Under the pieces are notes generated by a model. The model had not been told where the DNA came from. It was given only the letters and a program-made list of their open reading frames with translations, and searched no databases. A program made the position numbers and the translations under genes. From Tannerellaceae bacterium (lineage in GTDB: Bacteria; Bacteroidota; Bacteroidia; Bacteroidales; Tannerellaceae): a DNA stretch of 64,000 bases. Where the stretch lies: NCBI GenBank assembly GCA_031280435.1, contig JAITGS010000046.1, positions 16,469-80,468 on the forward strand, written 5' to 3'. Within the stretch, counting starts at the first letter, position 1, and each line of letters begins with the position of its first letter. Shown here in pieces: positions 19,666-29,790 of the stretch.

Positions 19666-20237
19666 GATATTGAGGTTGTTTGTGAGTTGTTAGACGAGGA
19701 TTCCGGTTTACATCCGGATTGCTTTTTAGCCATTTCTTCAATCGTATACATAAGCGTTGCGTATTTCTTGCCGGAGATTTCTCCATATTGAATATCAAGC
19801 AATAAATGTTTGTAAAAAGGAAAATCAATAGCTTCAAAAACATTTAATTCCAAGAATGAAACTCCTACAATAATGGCAAATGAGGCATTAATAAACAGGA
19901 ATTCTTTTGTGGCTTTCGTACCCGGTAAAAGCTGAATCGGACGTATTCTCGAAAGCCATTTTATTGAATATGCAGCTTGTTTATGTCTGTCCGCTCTTTC
20001 TGAATGGGAATAGAGTTTGAACCTGTATATATCATCAAAGTAGCGAGCCATGACAAGGCATAGTAAGTCTTCATTCAGATAAACAAATGATTTTATATCG
20101 GGATATCCTTCTATAAAATCATTATATAATTTCCTGATTGTTTCGAACCTCTCACGTTCCTGTTCAACTCGTTCTTCCTGAACTAACTTCTCAAGCTCAC
20201 GTCCTAACTTGTGGATTTCTGTATTTCTTTCGTCCAT
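19662..20237 (-). CDS. Hypothetical protein, N-terminal coiled-coil-like
   Basis: 191-aa ORF; its TGA overlaps the ATG of the next gene (ATGA at 19662-19665). Confidence 0.7.
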   Translation of the reverse strand: MDERNTEIHKLGRELEKLVQEERVEQERERFETIRKLYNDFIEGYPDIKSFVYLNEDLLCLVMARYFDDIYRFKLYSHSERADRHKQAAYSIKWLSRIRPIQLLPGTKATKEFLFINASFAIIVGVSFLELNVFEAIDFPFYKHLLLDIQYGEISGKKYATLMYTIEEMAKKQSGCKPESSSNNSQTTSIS

Positions 20238-20255
20238 AAAAAGGAGAAAAATAAA

Positions 20256-20573
20256 TTAAATATTATAGTCCTCTTCCTTCATTTTGTTCTTGAGTTCATT
20301 ATATATCTCCGAGGCCAAAATGTTTTTTCCGAATTCATAATATTGGCGGTCTTCCCGCTTTTGGCCATGGTTCTCAATATCCCATTTCCGTGCATCCCGC
20401 ACCTCTTTATTTTGCATTGCGATGTCATATCCGCTTAGGCTGTCAGCTGTGGCTGCGGCCTTTCTTTCATCGAAAGATTTTCTTATATTCTTCCGATAAG
20501 TCCAAAGCAATGTAAATGCGGCGAATACCATTATAGCATAAGTCACATATACGAAAGTCTTTTCTTCTAACAT
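20256..20573 (-). CDS. Hypothetical single-TM protein
   Basis: 105-aa ORF with N-terminal TM (VYVTYAIMVFAAFTLLWTY). Confidence 0.65.
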   Translation of the reverse strand: MLEEKTFVYVTYAIMVFAAFTLLWTYRKNIRKSFDERKAAATADSLSGYDIAMQNKEVRDARKWDIENHGQKREDRQYYEFGKNILASEIYNELKNKMKEEDYNI

Positions 20574-20591
20574 AGGGGCAATTTGTCTTAA

Positions 20592-21035
20592 CTATTGATT
20601 GTTATTGTTTAATATTTTAATTTTTATTACTGCTGCAAAGACACTTGCAAAAGCAGTAAATGAATAAAATGCAGTCCTGTAATGTATGCCGATTTGTGAT
20701 ACGTCAGTAAATTCTAAGGAATTAATAAAAATAATCCCTAAATAAATCACGTATATAGTCCAAGATACAGCAATCCATCCTTTTATTACTTCTTCAGCAT
20801 TACGATCATGGAATAGACTCAGCAGTACGGTTATGCCCAGGAATGAATAGACACCTTTATCTACTAAAATCAGAAATAAAGATATAGGATTAAATGGGTT
20901 GATGTCTCCAACCGGAGCGCCAAGCCCAAGCCCTATCGGCATAATAATAAAGACAATCAATGGAGGCGCACAAACAGGTAAAATCACGTTTGCCAGTAAC
21001 CATAATTTAAATGCGTCCCATATTGATCTGTTCAT
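20592..21035 (-). CDS. Hypothetical multi-TM protein
   Basis: 147-aa ORF with several hydrophobic helices, same orientation and spacing as its neighbours. Confidence 0.7.
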   Translation of the reverse strand: MNRSIWDAFKLWLLANVILPVCAPPLIVFIIMPIGLGLGAPVGDINPFNPISLFLILVDKGVYSFLGITVLLSLFHDRNAEEVIKGWIAVSWTIYVIYLGIIFINSLEFTDVSQIGIHYRTAFYSFTAFASVFAAVIKIKILNNNNQ

Positions 21036-21211
21036 GTTTTGTAGATTAAAGAATGTTCAATAAAATAAAAATGCAAAGATAAAGATTCTCTTCACATACA
21101 CAATGCTTTGTGAGAAATGGCGGGGCAATTGTTGAAAACTTTAAGCTGACACGCTGCCATAGATGAAAATTGTAAGCTCCTGCGCAACTTTTTCTCCCGA
21201 ATTTTTCGGCA

Positions 21212-22534
21212 TCACACCCCTGGGAACTGCCGGGGCGACCGATATTCGGGTTTCAGCAGCGCATCTGCTTGCGGATTGTTTACAAATCTATGGGCATTTT
21301 CATCGTACACGAGCATGGATTGCGTCCGTGCCGCTATGTTGCCGAGGTGAGCATAGCAGGCGCTCAGGCTGCCGTGCTCTATTGTGCAAGCTGTGAGTGG
21401 ATTGCGGGTCTTAATGCATGCGACGAAGTCGGCAAGATGGCGGTGACGCTCTTTGTGATCGGAAAGCACTTTCAAAGGTTCGACTTTTCCCGCGCCGTCG
21501 GCCCCGCTTCGTTCCGGGATTATTTCCCAATTCTCGCGGTCGGCCACGAGAGTGCCGTTTGTTCCTTTGAAAGCCATGCCGTAATTGCGACCGTAGGGGC
21601 CGGTTTCGGTGCCTCCGGTGTGGCTCCAGGTCATTATGAAATCGTCGAGCTCGTATACTACTTGCTGAGTATCAAATGTTTCCGGAGCGTTTTCGGGATA
21701 GGCAAATTTACCGCCTATGGCCGTTACTCGCCGCGGCATGCGCGAAATGTTCATGGCCCACAGCACCATGTCGAGCAGATGCACGCCCCAATCGGTCATC
21801 AACCCGCCGCCATAGCTCCAAAACATGCGCCACGAGCCATGGAAGCGCTGTTTGTTAAAAGGACGCAGAGGAGCGGGGCCCAGCCACATATCGTAGTCAA
21901 CGCCTTGAGGCTCAAGTTCATCAGGAAACGGCTTGTCGAGGGCTCCATACCTGAAATTTCCCCAAACATCGGCCCGCGCGATTCGTCCCAGCATGCCGCG
22001 GTTAATATATTCAACCATTTCATGCCAATGATTGCCGCTACGCTGCTGTTGTCCAACGCTTACTATGCGGTTGTATCGCTTGGCGGCGCGGGTCATCACC
22101 TCACATTCGGCTATGGAATTGGCAATTGGTTTTTCAACATAAACGTCTTTGCCGGCAGAACATGCATCCGTAAACTGCAAGCAATGCCAATGATCGGGAG
22201 TGCCTATTATCACAACATCTATATCTTTTATTTCAAGCAGACGCCTGTAATCATGAAAGATTTGTGGAGGACGGCCGTGCGATTTTTCAAGTTCGGCAGC
22301 CCGGCCGGCCAGAATGTTACTGTCGACGTCGCAGAGGGCAACACATTCAACTTCGGGATTGAGAAGCATGTCGGCCAAATCACCCCAACCCATATTTCGG
22401 CATCCGATGAGGCCCACGCGAATACGGTCATTCGCAGAAACTTGAGGCTGCGATGCAAAAGAAAAGGCCGGCATTGCCATAGAAGCTGCCACAATGCCGG
22501 CGGATGTTTTGATGAAATTTCTTCGGTTTGTCAT
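21212..22534 (-). CDS. Gfo/Idh/MocA family oxidoreductase, exported
   Basis: MTNRRNFIKTSAGIVAA signal, RVGLIGCRNMG, YVEKPIANSIAECE; start placed at 22534. Confidence 0.92.
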   Translation of the reverse strand: MTNRRNFIKTSAGIVAASMAMPAFSFASQPQVSANDRIRVGLIGCRNMGWGDLADMLLNPEVECVALCDVDSNILAGRAAELEKSHGRPPQIFHDYRRLLEIKDIDVVIIGTPDHWHCLQFTDACSAGKDVYVEKPIANSIAECEVMTRAAKRYNRIVSVGQQQRSGNHWHEMVEYINRGMLGRIARADVWGNFRYGALDKPFPDELEPQGVDYDMWLGPAPLRPFNKQRFHGSWRMFWSYGGGLMTDWGVHLLDMVLWAMNISRMPRRVTAIGGKFAYPENAPETFDTQQVVYELDDFIMTWSHTGGTETGPYGRNYGMAFKGTNGTLVADRENWEIIPERSGADGAGKVEPLKVLSDHKERHRHLADFVACIKTRNPLTACTIEHGSLSACYAHLGNIAARTQSMLVYDENAHRFVNNPQADALLKPEYRSPRQFPGV

Positions 22535-22675
22535 GGTATGATAATTTTTAAATTTGACAAACATAAATAAAAGAATTGAGAAAAGCGCATCTAAGTGCAT
22601 TATAGCAGGCGTTAGAGCATTTACGGACAAAAAGTTTCCTCAAACACAAAAAAGCATATAAAAAGTGTACTTGAA

Positions 22676-22707
22676 ATTTGTTCTATAAAAAATGTTTTCT
22701 ACTTTTG
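22676..22707 (+). promoter_or_regulatory. Putative Bacteroidetes promoter reading into the 22.8-kb repeat array
   Basis: TTTG followed after about 19 nt by TACTTTTG (22700-22707), matching TTTG-N19-TAnnTTTG. The left end coordinate is approximate. Confidence 0.55.
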
Positions 22708-22847
22708 CACTTAATCAAATAAATAATTTACACACTTTACAAATGTATGACATATATAAAAACTGTAACTGCCGAAAGGCAAAACAATTTCCTCAATAGA
22801 AAAACGGCAGCGCCAAATGCTTTAGCAGGCATTCAGCCGGCCATTTC

Positions 22848-23084
22848 AGGTGCTCCCAAAATCATCGCGGGTGCCCCCAAAAGCATTGCGGGTGTCCCCG
22901 GAATCATTGCGGGTGTTCCCAAAATCATTTTGAGTGTTCCCAAAATCATTTTGAGTGTTCCCAAAAGTATTTTGAGTGTTCCCAAAAGTATTTTGAGTGT
23001 TCCCAAAAGCATTTTGAGTGTTCCCAAAAGCATTTCGGGGCACTCAAAAACATTTCGGGGACACTCAAAAGTATTTCGGGGATG
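22848..23084. repeat. Tandem array, 21-bp unit (GTGTTCCCAAAATCATTTTGA)
   Basis: About 11 units; the left units GCGGGTGCCCCCAAAATCATC match the reverse complement of the 669-992 array. Confidence 0.95.
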
Positions 23085-23152
23085 TCAAATTTCTTATTCG
23101 ATTAGATTTAAATCACATATTATTAATCACTTACTAATAAATTAAAATTTCA

Positions 23153-23860
23153 ATGAATCATCATCCAGACGTATTTCCTGCCATAGAGGCAGACTTGATC
23201 CTTTGGTTAGACAATTTTGTGAGCAGAGTTGATGCAAAATCTGTAAATTGGAACCTTCCCGTCGACCATCCGTCGACAGGCGAACTTCGCGAAAGTAGCA
23301 CGTTATTTTTGACGGTCGACGCACTCAAGGGGGCGTACACCGATTATAAAGCTAAGTATGCCATTGTCAATGATCCAACGACCCATACTCCTGTGGCGGT
23401 TGCCAACAAGAACGCGGCAAAGAAAAGCCTCATCGAGGGCCTTCGCCGGTTTATAAAAGAGCACATCGTCTACAATTCTCTTATCACCGATGCGGATCTT
23501 ATCAGCCTTGGCCTTAAACCGCATAAAACTACCCACACGCCGGCTGCTGTTGCAACAACTTATCCGGTTGCTATAAAAATTGAATCGTCGGCTCCCGGTG
23601 TGCTTCTTATTCATGTTGAAGATTCGGAAAAGAACAAACCCAACAAGACAAAGGGCTTTGTATGTCGATATGCCATTCTGGATGAGCATCCTACATACTG
23701 GGATAAACTTCCGCAAAAGGCATACAGCCAAAGCTCAACCCTTACCCTCACATTTGATATAAACCAGTGCGGTAAAACGGTTTATCTCTCTATGTGCTGG
23801 GAAAATACCCGCGGGGAACATGGTAATTGGGGGCCGATTGTATCGGCAATTATCGGGTAA
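23153..23860 (+). CDS. Hypothetical protein, possible fibronectin-III-like C-terminus
   Basis: 235-aa ORF; C-terminal WENTRGEHGNWGPIVSAIIG resembles a recurrent uncharacterised family. Confidence 0.75.
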   Translation: MNHHPDVFPAIEADLILWLDNFVSRVDAKSVNWNLPVDHPSTGELRESSTLFLTVDALKGAYTDYKAKYAIVNDPTTHTPVAVANKNAAKKSLIEGLRRFIKEHIVYNSLITDADLISLGLKPHKTTHTPAAVATTYPVAIKIESSAPGVLLIHVEDSEKNKPNKTKGFVCRYAILDEHPTYWDKLPQKAYSQSSTLTLTFDINQCGKTVYLSMCWENTRGEHGNWGPIVSAIIG

Positions 23861-23894
23861 AATGAAAGGTGCTTAATTAAAAAGTTGAAAGCAA

Positions 23895-23930
23895 AAGGGC
23901 GTTGGACTTGTTTTAACGCTCTTTTTTTTT
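23895..23930 (+). terminator. Rho-independent terminator
   Basis: AAGGGCGTT...AACGCTC followed by TTTTTTTTT. Confidence 0.75.
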
Positions 23931-23984
23931 GAATATTGTCATAAAAATATTTACATGTATAACTTATAAATTGTAAAAAACAAA

Positions 23985-25724
23985 ATGAGAAATTTACTTA
24001 TCATGATTGCCCTTACAGTTCTCCCATCAGGCCTGGCGGCGCAAAGCGTATCATTTCCCGACGATGTTATGAAAAGAGGCTATTTCGATCGGCCGTATAA
24101 GCGTTATGAAGCTGAACCTCAAAAGTGTAGCTCGAATGGATTATTTTTATCGCCAACGTACACGCAAACCGAAATACAGTCGGAAGCCTCGAATAATGTA
24201 GCGGTACAGTTGAGGCAAAAAGGCGAATATGTGGAATGGAAAAATGATGAAGCTGCCGATGGATTAACGTTGCGCTTTTCTATTCCCGACGATGCTGAAG
24301 GACGCGGACGGCGCGGAACAATATCCTTGCTTGTTAACGGAAAAGCGGTACGCAGCATCGACCTTGATTCTCGATGGGCATGGCAGTACGCCTTGATGAG
24401 CGGACAAACTTATCCGGATAACATCCCTGGTTCCAATAAGTTTGCCCGCATGCGCTTTGACGAAACAAGAGTAAAACTCGCCGAAAAAATCCCGCGGGGC
24501 GCAAGCTTTCGCTTAGTCAAAACAGACGATAATGACCTCACATACACAATCGACTTCGTTGAGCTCGAACCCGTGCCCGCAGCAATAACCTTTGAATCTA
24601 TTGCCGGAATTAATAAAATTGCTTACAACGGAGCCGAACCGCTGGAAAAATTTGTTGCCGCAAATGGAGGTAAAGTGATATATATTCCTGCCGGACGATA
24701 TGAAGTTGCTGACCGTATTGTGATAAACGAGCCGAACACCTCCCTGATAGGGGCAGGCATGTGGCACGTTGAGCTCTACTTTTCCGCTCCGCCGGATAAT
24801 GAAAAGACCTATGCCCGCCGCGGAATAGAATCGCGCGCCGACAATACTCACCTCCAAGGCCTTTACATCACTACCGCCAACGAGAGGCGTTATTTTGTCC
24901 ATAACGGTCGTAATGGACAGGTAGGCAAAGGATTAATGGGTTCGTTCGGCAAGGATTCAAGGATAAGCAATTTGTGGATTGAGCACTTTGAGTGCGGCGG
25001 ATGGATTGACGGAGCCGAGAATCTGACCGTAGAACATTGCCGTTTCCGCAACCATTATGCCGACGGGATCAACCTTTCTTTCGGTAGCCGCAATTCAATA
25101 GTTTCCCACAGTAGTTTTCGCAATAATGGTGACGATGATATGGCTTCGTGGTCGAGAGGGCAAGAGATGTGCGAGAATATTACATACCGCTATTGCACGG
25201 CCGAAAATAATTGGAGGGCGTCGAGCCTTGGCTTTTTCGGTGGCCGCAATCACAAAGCTCTCGATATTCTCGTTATCGACCCCATGGAAGCCGCCTTGCG
25301 TGTAACGACAGATTTCCCCGGCAGAGAATTTGCTGCGGAAGGCGAGATCCTTTTCAGCCGGATTTCGGTTTACAAAGGAGGCTGTATCCCTGGCCCTCTG
25401 GGCTTTAACGGCGACATAATCGACGGCAGCACAGCCGGAGCCATACATATCACATCTTACTTGCGATACGACCTTCGCAATATTCGCTTTTGCGATATAG
25501 ATTTATATGATTCAAAATACGACGCGATTTTTATTGGCTGCGATAATGAAAAGATGATTGAGAATTTGAGCCTGGAAAATATTCGTATACGAGGTGCAGG
25601 TCGTTACGGTATATATTTTCATAAAGCAGTAGGCAATACCATTTTGCGGGATATAATTTATGAGCGCACGAAGATGGGAGATATGGGAACTGTACCGAGA
25701 TGGCTAAAGACTGTAATTGAATAA
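23985..25724 (+). CDS. Secreted right-handed parallel beta-helix (pectate lyase-like) protein
   Basis: Signal peptide MRNLLIMIALTVLPSGLAAQ; beta-helix repeats around ENLTVEHCRFRNHYADGINLSFGSRNSIVSHSSFRNNGDDDMAS. Confidence 0.82.
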   Translation: MRNLLIMIALTVLPSGLAAQSVSFPDDVMKRGYFDRPYKRYEAEPQKCSSNGLFLSPTYTQTEIQSEASNNVAVQLRQKGEYVEWKNDEAADGLTLRFSIPDDAEGRGRRGTISLLVNGKAVRSIDLDSRWAWQYALMSGQTYPDNIPGSNKFARMRFDETRVKLAEKIPRGASFRLVKTDDNDLTYTIDFVELEPVPAAITFESIAGINKIAYNGAEPLEKFVAANGGKVIYIPAGRYEVADRIVINEPNTSLIGAGMWHVELYFSAPPDNEKTYARRGIESRADNTHLQGLYITTANERRYFVHNGRNGQVGKGLMGSFGKDSRISNLWIEHFECGGWIDGAENLTVEHCRFRNHYADGINLSFGSRNSIVSHSSFRNNGDDDMASWSRGQEMCENITYRYCTAENNWRASSLGFFGGRNHKALDILVIDPMEAALRVTTDFPGREFAAEGEILFSRISVYKGGCIPGPLGFNGDIIDGSTAGAIHITSYLRYDLRNIRFCDIDLYDSKYDAIFIGCDNEKMIENLSLENIRIRGAGRYGIYFHKAVGNTILRDIIYERTKMGDMGTVPRWLKTVIE

Positions 25725-25829
25725 AAGGGCCACTTATTTACCGGGAGTGGCCGGTTCGCAGCGTCGCCTTCGTATTTTGTTGAGGATTCGTTTGCTCAGT
25801 CAATCAATTATTAAATTATTTTTGCGTTT

Positions 25830-28043
25830 ATGAAAACAGAAGATTTTTTTACAGCTGAAGAATACCTGCGCTTCAATGCCGCAGTTCGTTCGCTTTCACG
25901 CTCTCTTTTGGCATTTTTGAATAAGAAGGAGCTTAAAAAGTTGCAGCATTTGATTGCCGATGCTGCTGCTCGCGAGTGTTATAACCGCGATCGCAACGGC
26001 ATCAACGGCTTGTTGCGCAACTTGGAAACGGCTCGGATTGCAGCCGACGAAATGGGCCTCAAACGCGGCCCTCTGATTGCCCAAATGCTTTATCGCCCGG
26101 TGTTTAAGAAGATTCATACGACGGGCGATGTTGAAAAACTCTTTGATACCGATGCAGCTCAGCTTGTTGAGCGCCTGCTGCGCACATCTGAGCTTTATGC
26201 TCGCAATACTGCCGTCGATTCTGAAAATTTTCATCGTCTTTTATTCAGTTTTGCCGAAGATGTGCGCGTCATACTGCTAATGTTGGCCGATCGTCTCTAC
26301 ATGATGCGCGTGGGCAAGCAAATTGCTGATGACGAACAGCGCCTGCGTCTGGCTCGTGAAGCGTCCTACCTTTACGCGCCCCTTGCTCATCGCCTTGGCC
26401 TCTATGCCATCAAGGGAGAGCTCGAAGATCTTTCGCTCAAATATACCGATCCTCAGCAGTTTGCTTTCATAAAGGAGAAACTCAGCGAAACCAAGCAGTC
26501 GCGCGATGCATATATTGCTCGTTTTATCGCTCCGGTGAAGGAAAAACTCACGGAAGAAGGCTTTCTGTTCGACATAAAGGGCCGCACCAAGTCGATTCAT
26601 TCCATCAACAATAAACTAAGGAAGCAACAAACTGAATTTGAGAAGATATACGATCTTTTTGCCATTCGCGTAATCCTCGACATGCCCTTCGATTCTATCA
26701 ATAAAGAGCGCTCGGAATGCTGGCGGGCCTTTTCAATAATCACAAATATGTATCAACCTAATCCGAAACGTATGAAAGATTGGATCTCAATTCCGAAAAG
26801 CAACGGATACGAGAGCCTGCACACCACCGTGATGGGCCCTCGTGAGCAGTGGGTTGAGGTACAAATTCGCACGCGGCGAATGGACGAAATTGCTGAAAAA
26901 GGCTTAGCTGCACACTGGAAATATAAAGGCGTCAAAGAAGATTCCGGTCTCGACCAACTTCTTGCCAATGTTCGCCTGTCACTCGAAAACAAGGATACGG
27001 ATCCTTATGATCTTATGCAAAATTTCCGCATGGATTTGTATAGCGACGAGATTTATGTTTTCACTCCCAAAGGCGCCCTGCTCAAGCTCCCCAAAGGTGC
27101 AACCGTGCTCGATTTTGCCTTTGCCGTACATACCGAAGTTGGCTCGCGATGCGTATCGGCGAGGGTAAACGACCGCAATGTCCCCATTCGTCACGTATTG
27201 AACAATGGCGATACCGTGGCCGTCCAAACGCAACCCACTCAGTCGCCCAAACCCGGTTGGCTCTCGTTCGTTTCAACTTCAAAAGCACGGATAAAAATCA
27301 AACAAGCTCTGCGCGAAGACGCCGCCAAGAATGCCGAATATGGCAAAGAACTCCTCCAACGGCGATTCAAAAATCGCAAAATAGAGCTCAGCGAACCCAC
27401 TCTCATGCGCCTGATCAAAAAGAAAGGATACAAAACCGTGACGGATTTTTACCTCGATATTGCCGAAAGCAAACTGGATTCGGGACAGTTTATCGACGAA
27501 TATCTTGACTTCGATCGCAAAGAAAAGGAGTTCGACCAGGAAGTCATAAGCGCCGGAACCTTCACTCCCAGCATCGAAATGGAGGAAATGACCACGCGCC
27601 CCGACATACTCGTTATCGACAAAAATCTTACCGGCATTGAATATAAGCTCTCAAAATGCTGCAATCCCATATTTGGTGACGAGATTTTTGCTTTCGTATC
27701 TACGCAAGGCATCAAAATTCACCGTGTCAACTGTCCGAATGAGCACGAGATGCGTGAACGCTTCGGATACCGTATAGTCGAAGCCCGCTGGAGCGGTAAA
27801 GGCGCGAACGACTATGTTGTAGATCTACTCGTTCTGGGGCGTGACGATATTGGTATCGTTACGAACATAACCTCTGTGATTAGCAAGGAAAATGGGATTG
27901 CTTTGCGCACTATCCGGATAGACTCCGGCGACGGTTTTTTTCAGGGACATTTTGGCGTTATAGTAAAAGATTCACGCTCGCTGGCCACTTTGATAGGAAA
28001 AATTAAAGCCGTGAAAGGAGTTAGTGCGGTAACAAGACAGTGA
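25830..28043 (+). CDS. RelA/SpoT family (p)ppGpp synthetase/hydrolase
   Basis: HD-like N-terminus, synthetase KDWISIPKSNGYESLHTTV, TGS domain, C-terminal ACT-like domain. Confidence 0.93.
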   Translation: MKTEDFFTAEEYLRFNAAVRSLSRSLLAFLNKKELKKLQHLIADAAARECYNRDRNGINGLLRNLETARIAADEMGLKRGPLIAQMLYRPVFKKIHTTGDVEKLFDTDAAQLVERLLRTSELYARNTAVDSENFHRLLFSFAEDVRVILLMLADRLYMMRVGKQIADDEQRLRLAREASYLYAPLAHRLGLYAIKGELEDLSLKYTDPQQFAFIKEKLSETKQSRDAYIARFIAPVKEKLTEEGFLFDIKGRTKSIHSINNKLRKQQTEFEKIYDLFAIRVILDMPFDSINKERSECWRAFSIITNMYQPNPKRMKDWISIPKSNGYESLHTTVMGPREQWVEVQIRTRRMDEIAEKGLAAHWKYKGVKEDSGLDQLLANVRLSLENKDTDPYDLMQNFRMDLYSDEIYVFTPKGALLKLPKGATVLDFAFAVHTEVGSRCVSARVNDRNVPIRHVLNNGDTVAVQTQPTQSPKPGWLSFVSTSKARIKIKQALREDAAKNAEYGKELLQRRFKNRKIELSEPTLMRLIKKKGYKTVTDFYLDIAESKLDSGQFIDEYLDFDRKEKEFDQEVISAGTFTPSIEMEEMTTRPDILVIDKNLTGIEYKLSKCCNPIFGDEIFAFVSTQGIKIHRVNCPNEHEMRERFGYRIVEARWSGKGANDYVVDLLVLGRDDIGIVTNITSVISKENGIALRTIRIDSGDGFFQGHFGVIVKDSRSLATLIGKIKAVKGVSAVTRQ

Positions 28044-28181
28044 TATGTGAAAGATTTTCCCGGATAAAAGTAGAAACTAATAAAAAAACAAAAGGGGAAC
28101 CGACATCACGTCGCCACCCCTCCCTTAACTTAAACGCCAAAACTAAATCTAAACAAAAAACACAAATAATGATAATATCTA

Positions 28182-28667
28182 TTATTCTTCTCTTTTATCA
28201 CCCCGTCTTCGTTCAGCTTGGTTACGCATATTCGAGTCTTCGTTTAGGAACTCACGTACAAATTTGAATTCGACTTCTTTATATCTATAAAGTTTTTCGG
28301 GCGACAAGACTTTCTTAAACTTATCATAATACTCTCTTTCCAATTCTGCCTCTTTAAGGCCCATCTTCAAACATTCGTCTATTACGAATATGTATTCATC
28401 ATCACTTGGATTGCTCTTTCTTCTAATATCTCTTGTTAATTTCCTACATCGTTGTCCGGCTTCAAATTTCTTTTCCTGCAACTCCTCAACCAGTGGTATA
28501 AACTGCTCAACTTCTCGTGGTGTAAGGCCCAACTCCGATGTGAAAAATGCTTTCCTTTTAATCAGAAAGGCTTCTTTATCAAATGCCTTTGAGCGGTCTT
28601 GAGCATTAAGCCCTAAAAGCGACACGACCATCAGCATTACAAAGGTAAGTATAAATTTATTATGCAT
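28182..28667 (-). CDS. Hypothetical periplasmic protein (Spy/LTXXQ-like helical)
   Basis: Signal peptide; helical, charged; downstream of a sigma/anti-sigma-like pair. Confidence 0.65.
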   Translation of the reverse strand: MHNKFILTFVMLMVVSLLGLNAQDRSKAFDKEAFLIKRKAFFTSELGLTPREVEQFIPLVEELQEKKFEAGQRCRKLTRDIRRKSNPSDDEYIFVIDECLKMGLKEAELEREYYDKFKKVLSPEKLYRYKEVEFKFVREFLNEDSNMRNQAERRRGDKREE

Positions 28668-28706
28668 ATTAATTCCAATTGCAAAAATATTCTAAAAATA
28701 AATCTG

Positions 28707-29096
28707 TCATTCAAGCTTTCCTAATTCCTCGGCCAGCAAATAGTTTGTGTATTGCGTCTCCAGATAGTCTAAATAATCGTCTCCATCCTCAGCGTCGTAC
28801 GTAGATGCCGATTTTTCAGGTGCTTCCGTGCTTACAATGTAATTGTCTTTGGCAACGCCATCGCCCGCTTCATTGCGATTGAGTACATCAAAAAATAATC
28901 CCAGCCCGGCAATAGCCGCAGCCAGATAGACCCAGGGCAAAATTCGATCTCTCCACGAAATCTTTGGAGGTTCTTCAAATGTCCTCTCCGGAAGCTGCTC
29001 AATCATATGCCGCGTGAAGTCTTCCATGTAGCCTTCAGGCATCCTGAACGGATTTTTGCCCTTTAATTGTTCCAAGGTTTTCATTCCCTTTTTCAT
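28707..29096 (-). CDS. Putative anti-sigma-like single-TM protein
   Basis: Short N-terminal cytoplasmic part, single TM (RILPWVYLAAAIAGLGLFFDV), adjacent to an ECF sigma gene. Confidence 0.6.
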   Translation of the reverse strand: MKKGMKTLEQLKGKNPFRMPEGYMEDFTRHMIEQLPERTFEEPPKISWRDRILPWVYLAAAIAGLGLFFDVLNRNEAGDGVAKDNYIVSTEAPEKSASTYDAEDGDDYLDYLETQYTNYLLAEELGKLE

Positions 29097-29139
29097 ATCT
29101 TAATTTATATTTGATTTGACACTATACATGTAGGAAGGT

Positions 29140-29691
29140 TTAAACTTCTTTTGCTAAAAACTCTTCCACTTTCTTTACCGCATGATGATAAGATGCCTTC
29201 AATGCTCCGACTGATGTGCCGAGTATCTCTGACATTTCGTCATACTTCATTTCGTCGTAATATTTCATGTTGAAAACAAGCCGCTGTTTATCAGGTAATC
29301 GGAGTATAGCTTTTTGCAGTTTGAGCTGCAACTCGTCGCCGTCAAAATACTCGTCGCTCTTTAGTTTCTCAAGTAAAAACACATCCGCATCATTCATCGA
29401 AACCTGGTGGGAGGCACGCTGGCGGTTTAAAAAGGTAATACATTCATTAATCGCAATCTTGTAAAGCCATGTCGACAACTTGGCGTCGCCCCGGAAATAT
29501 TCAATGTTCATCCACGCTTTCATAAAGGTATTTTGCAACAAGTCGTTTGCATCGTCATGGCTCAATACCATTTTCCGTATCTGCCAATACAATCTCTCGC
29601 TATACATGTTCACTACCTGGGCAAAAGCATTCCGAACAGTGGATGGCTCTCTCAATCGCTCTACAAGTTCATCTTCCGTGTATTGTTGCAT
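29140..29691 (-). CDS. RNA polymerase sigma factor, ECF subfamily
   Basis: Sigma2 (DDANDLLQNTFMKAWMN) and sigma4 (KYDEMSEILGTSVGALKASYHHAVKKV). Confidence 0.93.
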   Translation of the reverse strand: MQQYTEDELVERLREPSTVRNAFAQVVNMYSERLYWQIRKMVLSHDDANDLLQNTFMKAWMNIEYFRGDAKLSTWLYKIAINECITFLNRQRASHQVSMNDADVFLLEKLKSDEYFDGDELQLKLQKAILRLPDKQRLVFNMKYYDEMKYDEMSEILGTSVGALKASYHHAVKKVEEFLAKEV

Positions 29692-29790
29692 CTTTCATAT
29701 TTTGGCGTAAATATAGATATAAAATTCTGTTTGCGGCACATATTGCTGCTTGCCTCCCGGGGCAAACCTTAAGTTCGTAACGCATATCCC

